From: Girardinichthys multiradiatus
Taxonomy: Eukaryota; Chordata; Actinopteri; Cyprinodontiformes; Goodeidae
DNA length: 64,000 bases
Assembly (NCBI RefSeq): GCF_021462225.1
Contig: NC_061816.1
Location: 6,071,854 to 6,135,853 of the forward strand
Reading direction: 5' to 3'
In this document: in pieces, positions 1 through 12,800 of the stretch
How the letters are laid out: every line of letters starts with the position of its first letter
How positions within the stretch are numbered: position 1 is the stretch's first letter
Program-made: the position numbers and the translations under genes
Notes under the pieces: generated by a model
Told to the model about the DNA's origin: nothing
The model's database searches: none
Seen by the model: the letters and a program-made list of their open reading frames with translations, nothing else

Positions 1-59
1 TACAAGATCCCAATTAAAGACAGATAGAATATTATTCCCCAATTAATTTGATTTTAGTT

Positions 60-790
60 AATTTACTTACAAATCCTTTCAATGCAGGTGGGTTTAGATT
101 CATATAAAGTATAGTTTTACCCAGTTATTTCCAAATCAGTTCATTCTGACTTACTCCAATAAGATCTCAGTCTACTTCCTTCCAAATCAGTGCTCTCAGT
201 AGGATTTCACTATAATCCAATTTACACCAATGGATAAAGCTACAATTCAATAATTGAATGCAACCTGATGGGGATTTATATTTTCTTCTGTTAAGTTTTT
301 ATTTCAATTTTTCTAAATCATTTTTGCTCTGATTTAACGCAAATATAACCTAGTTTGAAAGCCAGTTAAATACGTAGCAGTTCAGTCTATTTATACTGAA
401 AGTTTAGTACTTTCAGTCCAGTCCAATTGCTGTCCGATTCACTGCAGTTCATTGGGGACAGTACATTCTTTTAAAGTCAGGTCCAGTTACATTGTCCATT
501 TCAATCCAACTGTTAATTCAGATTTGACTTGATAACATGATTTGATTAAAATCCAGTTACATACAGTTCAATCCAGTTCATTCTGAATCCATAATCACAT
601 TTGTATGAAACGGTCAATTTTAAGTTGAAGTTTAGTCCGATTCAGTCCAGGTCCATTTCCAAATATAATTCAGTCAGATGTTGAGTATATAGAGTTCAGT
701 TTGATTCATTTACTGGGTTTGAATGTACTTCTCAGTTCTGTCTGTATTTCAAACCAGTCCAATTAAAATCCAATTCAAAGATAATCTTGG
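60..790. repeat. Degenerate short tandem repeat in aox intron
   Basis: The intron before the first visible aox exon repeats variants of a pyrimidine-rich unit close to CAGTCCAATTCAGTCC or CCAGTTCATTCTG many times, with gaps and substitutions. It looks like an old minisatellite. No coding potential is seen. Confidence 0.5.
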
Positions 791-887
791 TTTGTCTTTG
801 GCTGAAGAAGTAACTAAGGACATCCAGCAGTATTGTAAATGCCGTGAATGTAGAGTATGTGCATGGGTAACTGTTTTTCATTTTTAG

Positions 888-3800
888 TCTCTTGGAGGAA
901 ACATTGTGAGCGCGTACCCCAACTCGGACCTGAACCCTGTTCTGGCTGCAGGGAACTGCAAAGTCAGAGTCATCTCCAGCGGTGAGCTGCCTCCACTTCC
1001 ATCAAGTCAACAAGTAAAATAACAAGATCCTTTCTGAGCCTGTTTTGGTTGAATCCTGCAGAAGGAAGGCGGGAGGTTCCTCTGAATCAGGAGTTCTTTG
1101 TTGGATTTGGAAAAACCATCCTGAAGCCGGAGGATGTTGCTCTCTCAGTTTTCATTCCATTTTCAAGAAAGGTGCCGAACTCTTTTTTAAACGAACAAGT
1201 TTGGATTTTTGATTATGTTTTGGCTTCTTTTTTGAGCTTGTCAGTTCAGTTTGGTTTTGAAATACTGATATTATATTATTCAAGGCCTTAATCAGGCCTA
1301 AAAATGACTCTTTGGAGATTAAGGAGACTGGAAAAAGGAGAAATTGCAAGTATAGTACCTTTATTTTACCTGCAGGGGGAGTTTGTGCGAGCTCTCCGAC
1401 AGGCACCGAGGAAGGAAGTTTCCTTCGCCACGGTAACAACTGGAATGAGGGTGTGTTTCTCCGAAGGATCCAGAGTGGTTCAAGAAGTCAGTCTGTACTT
1501 CGGAGGCATGGGTCCGACCACCGTTAGTGCCACCAAGACCTGCAAGGCCATCATGGGAAGGTTGGGCGTTGGTATTAATGTGTTTTTCATCATGTTTCAT
1601 ACCTTTATCCCTATCTTTATCCCTCTCCGTTTGGTTTTACTTCAGGCCGTGGGATGAGGAGACCCTGAATAAGGCGTACGACGTCCTCCTGGAAGAGCTG
1701 GCCCTCCCTCCATCTGCTCCTGGCGGGAAGGTTGAGTTTCGTCGGGCTCTCACTCTCAGCCTCCTCTTCAAATTCAACCTGGACGTCCTGCAGAAGCTCA
1801 AAGAAATGGTGAAACACACTCGACCTTCAATGTTTTCTACCATAACTGCATCCAGCTGCTTAACTTTCTCATTTCTTGGCAGAACGTGATCACAGACGAG
1901 ATTCCAGAAAAGCTGCAGCCTTTGCCGAAGGATATTCAACCCAGTCTGCAGGAATTCCAGGTCAGGAAACATCTCTCAGTCTTTCACAGCACATGCAGCC
2001 TGCACCAGCTTCATAGACCCTCCTCCTCCTCTTCTTTAGGATGTACCGAAGGACCAAGACAATCAGGACCCAGTGGGGCGTCCCATGATGCACCGCTCTG
2101 CCATCAGCCAGGCCACAGGCGAGGCCGTGTACTGTGACGACATTCCTAAGACGGATGGGGAGCTCTTCCTGGTGCTTGTCACTAGCTCTCGAGCACACGC
2201 TAAGATCACGTGAGGATAAAAGCCAAGTAACCTGAAGCTTCCAGCTTGATTGTGTTTTCATGGTTCTTAATTAGACTTTTTTTGTCTAACAGAGGGCTGG
2301 ACACGAGCGAAGCCCTGAAGCTTCCAGGTGTTGTCGACGTGATCACGGCCAATGATATTCCTGGGAAGAAAGCTCGCCCCATGTTTGGTTACGAGCAGGA
2401 GCTGTTTGCTGAGGACGAGGTATTTATCAAACGTTTCAGAACGTGAAAACTAGAAAAAATTGTGAATTATGAGAATTTTCATCCTTCCACTCATCCATCC
2501 ATCCATTCTTCCAACTGTCTGTCTGTCTCTTATCTTCCATCCATGTTTCTCTCCGCCCCTCTCTCCATTAATCAGTTTTTTTCCTTCTTACCCTCCAGTG
2601 TTTGATTTTTTTTTATATATATTTTGACTCAAAACACAGTAGAGGTAAAACCGTTTGTATTCAGATTGTTAAAATGGGCTAAAACAGAACTGAGAGGTCT
2701 GGATATTTGAGTTTGGAAACATCTTTTTTAAACTCTTTATTTGGAGTAACCATGGTTCCTGATAGATTAAAGGATTCTTGTGTGATAAATATTGCCATCT
2801 AGTGGTCAAGAAGAAAACAGGAGCGATTTTCAACTTATTTCCTAAATCACAATTTCCAATATATAGCGACGGTCATATAATTTTTAAAAGTCCAAACGGG
2901 TGTGAAATGCTGTTTCCTGGTTTGTTCAGGTGTTCTGCGTGGGTCAGACGGTTTGTGCGGTGCTTGCCAATACAAAGACACATGCTAAACGAGGAGCAGC
3001 TGCTGTGAAGATCACCTATGAAGACTTGCCGGACCCCATATTCACCATTGAGGTGAGTTTTTAACCTGAATAGTTGTTTACTGTGACGTGTTTACTCACA
3101 GCTGATTACGGCGTTGGGCGTTTCTCTCAGGATGCCATCGAGAAGTCGTCTTACTATGAGCCACAGCGAGTGATTGCCAAAGGAGACGTGGCTGAAGCTT
3201 TTAAGAATGTGGATCGAGTTTATGAAGGTAAATGTCCCTGGAGAAACATCAGCAAACATGGCTGAGCTCATCTCATTGCTTGTTTTGCATTTTTCTCTCA
3301 GGACAGATTCAAATGGGAGGCCAGGAGCATTTCTACATGGAGACTCAGAGCATGCTGGTTGTTCCCGTTGGCGAAGAGAAAGAGTTCAAGGTCTACATCT
3401 CCACCCAGTGGCCCACTCTTATTCAGGTACACGGTGCAGGAGTTAAAGACTGTCCTACAAAATGAGACACAAGCTTAGAAGACATCGTTTTGTGGTTACA
3501 GGAAGCAGTTGCAGAAACGTTGGACATTCAGTCCAACAGAGTCACCTGTCATGTCAAAAGACTGGGCGGAGCTTTTGGAGGAAAGGTGATTGTGACATCC
3601 GTCCTGGCCTCCATCGCCTCTGTGGCTGCGTGGAAGTGAGTGATTTTCACATGAAGACTTAGATGTTAACTTTATATAAAATCACACTTAATGTGTGGCA
3701 GATAATCACAATCTGGTGGAGCAAGATGAGGATAAATATATAACTTTCCTGAGTATAATTTTGATTGTTTCTAGGACCAACCGGGCTGTCCGCTGTGTCC

Positions 3801-6800
3801 TGGAAAGAGGCGAGGACATGCTGATCACAGGGGGGCGCCATCCTGTTCTGGGAAAATACAAAGTAAGACAAAAGACTCTATGAACGGGACAAGATTCAGT
3901 AAATATCTCCATTAAAGTGAACTCATCAGAAGGCATGTAGTGCCTGAGTTCACCACATTGTCTAAATAAAACCTGGTTTGAGGTGGTGGGACTTTCTATA
4001 CGTGACGTTTATCAGGATTAAAGGAGTATTATTTTCTTGTATGCATTTTTTGCAGCCTTTAGTTTTGTTATTTTTCCAAAGTTGACAGACAGGGAGTGGG
4101 GTCGAGAAAGGGGGAAGACACGCAGCAGAGGTCTCCGGGTTCGGGGCTCAAACCGAAGTCCGAAGCTGCTTCGAGGGCTGTGGCCTCTGTATACGTGTCG
4201 CAGATTTAGTAATAATGTTATTCAAAATGGGTTTACTTGAAGACATCTAATGTAATTAAAATGAGAGCTGGTTGGAGTTGTGGTCACTTTAGCAACTGAA
4301 GTTCCTGAAATTTAAAGGATCAGCATTGCCAAGTTGCTGCCATCTAATGGCCACGCTGGGAATAGCAATCACTGTTGTTTAGATATTATTTACTTTCATA
4401 TTTCAGTTTAATAGCAGACATGTTTGAGGTGGATTGATCATTTCCTGTTCTGGGGAGATGAGAGATTCAATTCAATTCAGTTTATTCATATAGAGCCAAT
4501 TCATAACACATGTTGTCTCAAGGCACTTCACAACAGTCAGGTTCATTCATTCCAATTAATCCTAACCATTGAACAGTGCAGTCAGATTCAGTTATTTATT
4601 CAAATTGGATAAAAAGTTTTTCTGTCTAAGGAAACCCAGCAGATTGCATCCAGTCAGTGACTTGCAGCATTCACTCCTCCTGGATGAGCATGTAGAGACA
4701 GTGGACAGTCACTGGCATTGACTTTGCAGCAATCCCTCATACTGAGCATGCATGTAGCGACAGTGGAGAGGAAAAACTCCCTTTTAACAGGAAGAAACCT
4801 CCAGCAGAACCAGGCTCAGTGTGAGCGGCCATCTGCCACGACCGTCTGGGGGTTTGAGAGAACAGAGCAGAGACACAAAGAGAACAAAGAAGCACTGATC
4901 CAGGAGTACTTTCTATGGGAAGGAAAAGTAAATGTTAATGGATGTTGCTCCTTTAGTCGTTTCATCTAGAAAGAAAGAACAGATAAACTCTGAGCCAGTT
5001 TTCAAGGTTAGAGTCTGAAAGAGAGCACATATAATTACAGTAAAAGCTCAGTCAATTTCCATGTCTAGGAGAGAGAAAGGGTTAAACACTAAAAGACAGG
5101 GCTATGTGGATCATCGGTAGAGGGTGAGCATTAAGTTGTTGCCAGCAGAAGCTTGACGATTCCCCTCTCCAGAAAGGTGTCACGGGTAGACACAGAGTCA
5201 GGCCAGGTGTAGCTTCTAGGAAGAGAAAAGAGAGAACAAAGTTAAAAGCTGAAATAACAGCAAATAATGCAAAATTGGAGAGTAGTGTGAGAATGTAGCA
5301 AAGAGGGTGAAAGTGGTCATTATGTCCTCCAGCAGCCTAAGCCTATAGCAGCATAACTACACAGATAGTTTCAGTTCAGATTATTTAGTTAAACGGCGCT
5401 TATTTACAACAACGAAGTGTTCTGTTAGGAACATATGGAACAATCAGATCTCTGATGTATGATGGAGCTAGATCATTAAGGGCTTTATATGTGAGGAGGA
5501 GAATTTTAAATTATATTCTGGATTTAACAGGGAGCCAATGAAGGGAAGCTAAAGTAGGAGAAATATGATCTCTCTTTTTAATTTTCATCAGAACTCTTGC
5601 TGCAGCATTTTGAATCAGCTGAAGGCTTTTAACTGCATTTTGTGGACATCCTGATAGTAAAGAATTACAATAGTCCAGCCTTGAAGTAACAAATGCATGG
5701 ACTAGTTTTTCAGCGTCACTCCTGGATATGATATTTCTAATTTTGGCAATGTTCCGGAGGTGAAAGAAGGAAATCCTAGAAACCTGTTTAATATGGGATC
5801 TAAATGACATTTCCTGGTCAAAAATAACACCAAGGTTTTTTACTTTATTACCGGAGGTCAATTTAATGCCATCCAGGTTAAGTGACTGACTAAGCAGTTT
5901 CTCTTTTAAAGACTCCGGTCCAAAGACGACAACTTCTGTCTTGTCTGAATTTAGAAGCAAAAAATTTAAAGTCATCCAAGTTTTTATATCTTCAAAACAT
6001 GCTTGTAGTCTATCTAACTGGTTGGGCTCATTAGGATTCATGGATAAGTAAAGCTGAGTATCATCAGCGTAACAGCGTTCCTTAAATAATTTGGTTGGGA
6101 TTGGGTCTAACATATAAGTTGGAGGTTTAGATGAAGCTAATATTTCTGATAACTCAGGAAGCTCCACAGGATCAAAACAGTCCAAACACAAATCAGGTTC
6201 TACTGTTATTTCCAATGTTGTCTCACTTGCTGAGGATGAAGTAATCATCTTCAGGAGTATGTCAAAGATTTTCTTTTTAATAGAATCAATTTTATTTAAG
6301 AAGAATCCCATAAAGTCATGACTGCTAAGAGCTAAGAGAATGAATGGCTCAACAGAGCTATGACTCTGTAAGTTTAGCAACTGTACTAAAGAGAAACCTA
6401 AGATTATTCTTGTTCTCTTCTATTAATGATGAGAAATAAGCTGTTCTGGCTTGGCGAAGTGTCTTTTTATACAACAGTAAGCCATTTGTGGACCAGATTC
6501 TTTAAAGGTTGTTACAGCATTGTCTGATAATGATCTACTACAGGTCCTTCTCAAAATATTAGCATATTGTGATAAAGTTCATTATTTTCCATAATGTCAT
6601 GATGAAAATTTAACATTCATATATTTTAGATTCATTGCACACTAACTGAAATATTTCAGGTCTTTCATTGTCTTAATACGGATGATTTTGGCATACAGCT
6701 CATGAAAACCCAAAATTCCTATCTCACAAAATTAGCATATTTCATCCGACCAATAAAAGAAAAGTGTTTTTAATACAAAAAACGTCAACCTTCAAATAAT

Positions 6801-9800
6801 CATGTACAGTTATGCACTCAATACTTGGTCGGGAATCCTTTTGCAGAAATGACTGCTTCAATGCGGCGTGGCATGGAGGCAATCAGCCTGTGGCACTGCT
6901 GAGGTCTTATGGAGGCCCAGGATGCTCCGATAGCGGCCTTTAGCTCATCCAGAGTGTTGGGTCTTGAGTCTCTCAACGTTCTCTTCACAATATCCCACAG
7001 ATTCTCTATGGGGTTCAGGTCAGGAGAGTTGGCAGGCCAATTGAGCACAGTGATACCATGGTCAGTAAACCATTTACCAGTGGTTTTGGCACTGTGAGCA
7101 GGTGCCAGGTCGTGCTGAAAAATGAAATCTTCATCTCCATAAAGCTTTTCAGCAGATGGAAGCATGAAGTGCTCCAAAATCTCCTGATAGCTAGCTGCAT
7201 TGACCCTGCCCTTGATAAAACACAGTGGACCAACACCAGCAGCTGACACGGCACCCCAGACCATCACTGACTGTGGGTACTTGACACTGGACTTCTGGCA
7301 TTTTGGCATTTCCTTCACCCCAGTCTTCCTCCAGACTCTGGCACCTTGATTTCCGAATGACATGCAGAATTTGCTTTCATCCGAAAAAAGTACTTTGGAC
7401 CACTGAGCAACAGTCCAGTGCTGCTTCTCTGTAGCCCAGGACTGGGGAATGCAGCACCTGTAGCCCATTTCCTGCACACGCCTGTGCACGGTGGCTCTGG
7501 ATGTTTCTACTCCAGACTCAGTCCACTGCTTCCGCAGGTCCCCCAAGGTCTGGAATCGGCCCTTCTCCACAATCTTCCTCAGGGTCCGGTCACCTCTTCT
7601 CGTTGTGCAGCGTTTTCTGCCACACTTTTTCCTTCCCACAGACTTCCCACTGAGGTGCCTTGATACAGCACTCTGGGAACAGCCTATTCGTTCAGAAATT
7701 TCTTTCTGTGTCTTACCCTCTTGCTTGAGGGTGTCAATAGTGGCCTTCTGGACAGCAGTCAGGTCGGCAGTCTTACCCATGATTGGGGTTTTGAGTGATG
7801 AACCAGGCTGGGAGTTTTAAAGGCCTCAGGAATCTTTTACAGGTGTTTAGAGTTAACTCGTTGATTCAGATGATTAGGTTCACAGCTCGTTTAGAGACCC
7901 TTTTAATGATATGCTAATTTTGTGAGATAGGAATTTTGGGTTTTCATGAGTTGTATGCCAAAATCATCCGTATTAAGACAATAAAAGACCTGAAATATTT
8001 CAGTTAGTGTGCAATGAATCTAAAATATATGAATGTTAAATTTTCATCATGACATTATGGAAAATAATGAACTTCATCACAATATGCTAATATTTTGAGA
8101 AGGACCTGTATAATGAAATGTTCTTTCAGGTGTGGAGTACTCGGTTGAATTAAACTCAAAGGTTATTAAGAAATGGTCAGACAGGACAGGGTTATGAGAA
8201 AATATTGTTATGTCTTTACACTCAACGCCATATGTCAGCACAAGATCCAGAGAATGAAGACAAAGGTGGGTAGGTTTGTTAATGTTTTGAGAAAAGCCAA
8301 TTGAGTCTAAGATAGCATTAAACGCTATATTTAGGCTATCACTTTCAGTGTCTACATGAATGTTAAAATCCCCCACTATAATAACTTTATCTGTATTTAA
8401 CATTAATCAGATAAAAGGTCTGAAATCTGATCTAAAAATTGAGAGTAAGGGCCTGGTGGATGGTACAAAACAACAAACAGAAGTGGTTTTAGTGCTTTGC
8501 AATTTGGATGAGGAAATCTAAGGATTAAATATTCAAAAGAGTTGTAGCTATTGATTGGATTTGGGACTAGTCAATAAATCGGACTGAAAGATGGTTGCTA
8601 CTCCTCCTCCTCGCCCGGTATTTTGAGGAATGTGAAAATTTAAATAATTAGTAGGAGTTGACTCATTTATAGTAACATAATCCTCTTGCTGCAGCCAGGT
8701 TTCTGTGAGGGAAAATAAATCAATCTGATTGTCACAAATTAGGTCACTAACTAGCAAAGTCTTTGAAGAGAGAGATCTTATGTTCAGTAAGCCACATTTA
8801 ATTGTTTTATTTTTCTTTTCAGTCTGAGTTGTGTTTATTTTTATTAGATTTTCCTGATTTCCTGTTTTTAGATTATTTTTTAATCTATTCAATTTTGGCC
8901 GTGGGCGAGACACTGTCTTAATAGGGTAATGGCTGGGTAGCAGTACAGAAGCTGCAGAGAGGAGTATTAAACTACAACCCTGCTTCCTGGTCTGAACCCT
9001 GGGTTGTCAGAGTTTTGGAGAACTAATACATTCGGCCAGATTCCTAGAAAGAAGAGCAGCTCCAGCCAAAGTGGGATGGATGCCGTCTCTCCGGATCAGA
9101 CCAGGTTTTCCCCAAAATGTTCGCCAATTATCAATGTAGCCCACATTGTTTTCTGGACACCACCTAGACAGCCAGCGGTTGAATGACAGCATGCGGCTAA
9201 ACATGTCGTCACTGGTCAGATCGTGGAGGGGACCAGAGAAAATTAAGGAGTCCGACATTGTTTTGGGAAACTTACACACCGAAGCAACACTAACTTTGGT
9301 GACCTCCGATTGACGTAACCGGGTGTCATTACCACCAGCGTGAATAACAATCTTACTGTATTTACGCTTATCCTTAGCCAGCAGTTTCAGATATGATTTG
9401 ATGTCACCCGTTCTGGCCCCTGGCAGACATTTGACTATGGTCGCTGGTGCCTCTAGTGCCACGTTTCTGACTATGGAGCTGCCAATTACCAGGGTCGGCT
9501 TCTCAGCGGGTGTGTCGCTGAGCGGGGGAAATCTGTTAGAAACGCAGGTGGTGACCTGTGGGCTGGGATCTAGGACTATGCTTTCTACGTACCGTCACCC
9601 AGCCGGCCTGAGGCCCCGGCTGCATGGGCTCTGCTGGAGGACTGCTACGGGGAGCTACCCTTGGTGGCTCCGCACTGGCTAAGGGGCCTCGACTATCTGC
9701 TGGTTTTTCAACAGCGCGGAGCCGGGCCTCCAATTTCGACACCCTCGCCTCCAAAGCTACAAAAATGCTACATTTATGACACGTCCCATTATCACTAAAG

Positions 9801-12800
9801 GAGGCAGAGGAGTAACTGAACATCTGACAGAGAGAGGAGGAGACTCAGAGAGAGAAACAGCAGAACTGGTAGCCATGGTGGAGCTAAAGCTAAGCTAGCG
9901 ACCCCTTACCACTACTAGAAAAACCGTGTAAGACACGGAGAGTCCCCAAATGTTAAAAGCAGCAACAGAAAGTATGTGTTTTAACGAGCTTATGTATTAT
10001 AACAAATAAGAGATATCACAGTAGAGAGAAATCAGATCAAACGAGAGAGCTTCACACACCAAACAATCCACCGAGTGCAACAGTGAAAACAGGAAGTGAC
10101 GTTACCTACATAAGATATAAGACAGTATTAAGTTGTCAGGATTTTTGTGTTTCGTTCAAAGTGGATTCATCTGAAGGCATCTAGGGCAGGAAGATGACCA
10201 AAGTATTCAAATAAGAGCCGGTTTGGTTTGCACATTTCTCAAACATTGAAGGAGCATTGTGGGTTAGTGGCCATGGTGGGTATTGCAGTCTTTTTTTGTT
10301 TAATATGCTTCAAACTACTAGAGTTGGCAAAAATCCTCTCATGCATGCTGAGGCTTTTTATACCATAGATTTGAATTCATTGTAAGTTTATTATGAACAT
10401 ATGTTAACAGAACTAAGTCTCAGTCTGACTGACTGATGTTTGCTTCAGGTGGGTTTTATGAATGATGGAAGGATCACGGCTGTGGATTACCACTATTATG
10501 CCAACGGCGGTTGCTTTGTGGATGAATCTGTTCTGGTAGGTCAATGAGTTTATGTGCTTCAAGAAAATGTTTTCAGACCTGCAAGAATAGGAAGTGTAAT
10601 CTTTGATTTGGACCTTTTTGTAGATCTCTGAGAAGATTTTGCTTCATCTGGACAACGCGTACAACATTCCCAACCTGAGAGGCCACTCAGCAGCCTACAG
10701 GACCAACATACCCTCCAACACAGCGTTCAGGGGCTTCGGCGTGCCGCAGGGCCTGCTGGTGGTGGAGAACATGGTCAATGATGTAGCCATGGCGCTGGGA
10801 CACCCTGCAGACCAAGTCAGAGTTTATCTAGTTACCCATGACCTTCAGGCCGTATTTTCCTTTTAGTGATTGTGAAATCCTCTCCAGGTCCGAGAGATCA
10901 ACATGTACAAGGGACCGTCAGTCACTCACTACAAGGTTGAGTTCAGCCCAGATAACCTGCAGCGCTGCTGGGAGCAGTGCAAGCTCAGGAGCGACTATGG
11001 CGCCCGCCGCAAGGCCATCGACCAGTTCAACCAGCAGAACCGCTGGAAGAAGAGGGGCATTTCCATCATTCCCATCAAGTACGGCATCGCCTTTGCAGAG
11101 AGCTTCTTAAATCAGGTCTGTGTGGTTCTGTTCAGCTCTGCTGATTATATCTGTATCCAAGTCAGTTATCAGAACATTTTTAATGGTTTCTGTTTGTGTG
11201 TTTAACAGGCAGGAGCTCTGGTCCACATTTACAAAGATGGTTCTGTTCTGGTGACTCATGGTGGGACGGAGATGGGTCAGGGGGTCCACACCAAGATGCA
11301 GCAGGTACTGATTTTGGTTTTACAGCCATCCATTACTAGCAAATCCAGGTGGTAAAACCACACAGCTGCAGAATCTATCAGAACCTGATGGGGTTCGTTT
11401 TTAGGACAAATTCTATTTATATGATAAAGTTCAGCTCCTGGGAGGCCTTCTAGTTACTCTTAGCAGAAAACACGGTTGTCATAACAACCCTCATGGCTCT
11501 TGGCAAGGTAAAACATCGGTCACCAAAAAGACGGTAGGCAAAACAAACAAGAAAAACACAAAATATGGGTATAGTTTACATAATAATATATGAATCGGAA
11601 AATAAATGCAAAGCTAAATAAATTACCATTAAAACCATATAAAGCTTAGCAACAGCATAATTACGACACTGTTTAAAGATCCAGCAAGAGTAAAACCATA
11701 AAAATGTGAAAAATGAAAAAATGCATAAAAATAAGTATTAATCTCTAAAAAATCTCCAAGTAAATAAACAGGATAATTTTTTTTGTAAGAGTAAAAAAAA
11801 TATTTCTTGGTAGTAATTTAATAATTAAAAAAATGTATTATGCCCATCTATTAAAAAACAACTAAAAAAATAAAGCTGTACTTGAAATAAAATTTGAATA
11901 TAAAGATAAGCCATAAAGATTGTTCTAAAAAACGTATTCAAAACATTTTATTGAAAACAACCAAAAAATTCTGTCATGAAAATAGAAAGTACTTGAAAAT
12001 GTAGATGTATTTCATCAAAAACTAGAGTAAAGTTCGTAATAAATGTATTATTATAAATATTAGTGGCATGTAATGCATGTAAACCAGCTATGAATATTTG
12101 TTAGGTTAAGCAGTAAGTTTATTAAATAAATGTTTCAAATATTTTCTGTGTATTTCCTGAAATCAATAATCAAATAGATGGTAAAACTAATTAAATTTGC
12201 AGGTTTTAAAGCTGTTAAACGGGATTAAAATAAATGTTAGTTATTGATTTTTCTTTTGTTGATTTTTTTAAATTCAATTTTCACAGCAATTTAAAATTTA
12301 AGCATATTATATCAAATTCTTGTTTTGTAGAAAAAAGGGAAGAGCAGAAAAATATTTCTATAAACAGTAAATGATCTTGGAACATTTCAGTGTCTATATG
12401 GTTGTTCTGAGCAGCTGCTTGTATTTGGTTTTAACTCCCACATCCATCTCCAGAGCATGAATGATGCGGATCATTCTGCCAGTAAAGCTTGCGTTTCATC
12501 GAATCCACTTGGTTTAGCTCTCTATTTGCCGTTTGCCGGCAGGTTGCAAGTCGAGAGCTTCATGTCCCAACGTCAAAGATCTTCATCAGTGAAACCAGCA
12601 CCGCCGCCGTCCCAAACACGTGTCCCTCTGCCGCTTCCTTCGGCACGGACGCCAACGGCATGGCGGTGAAGGTGAGCCCGGTTCATGCGGTCTTTGATAT
12701 CTGTACGCGGTTATCTTTGCTCATATCTGCTGTTTTTACTTTTTTCAGGACGCCTGTGAGATTTTGTACCGCAGACTGGAGCCAATCAGGCTGAAGGACC

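Larger units (their letters stand above)
4448..10110 (-). mobile_element. L2-like LINE, internally deleted and split by a Tc1 element
   Basis: A non-LTR retrotransposon lies antisense to aox inside its intron. Read on the - strand it runs from a 5' region near 10110, through ORF1 (9823-9007), an APE-type endonuclease (8913-8111), then after the Tc1 insertion the reverse-transcriptase C-terminal part (about 6380-5511) and a long 3' region ending near 4450 in an ATTCA-type tail. Most of the reverse transcriptase is missing, so the copy is dead. The L2-like assignment rests on the esterase-type ORF1, the APE endonuclease and the YADD-containing RT end. The outer boundaries are approximate because no target-site duplication was confirmed. 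Confidence 0.8.
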
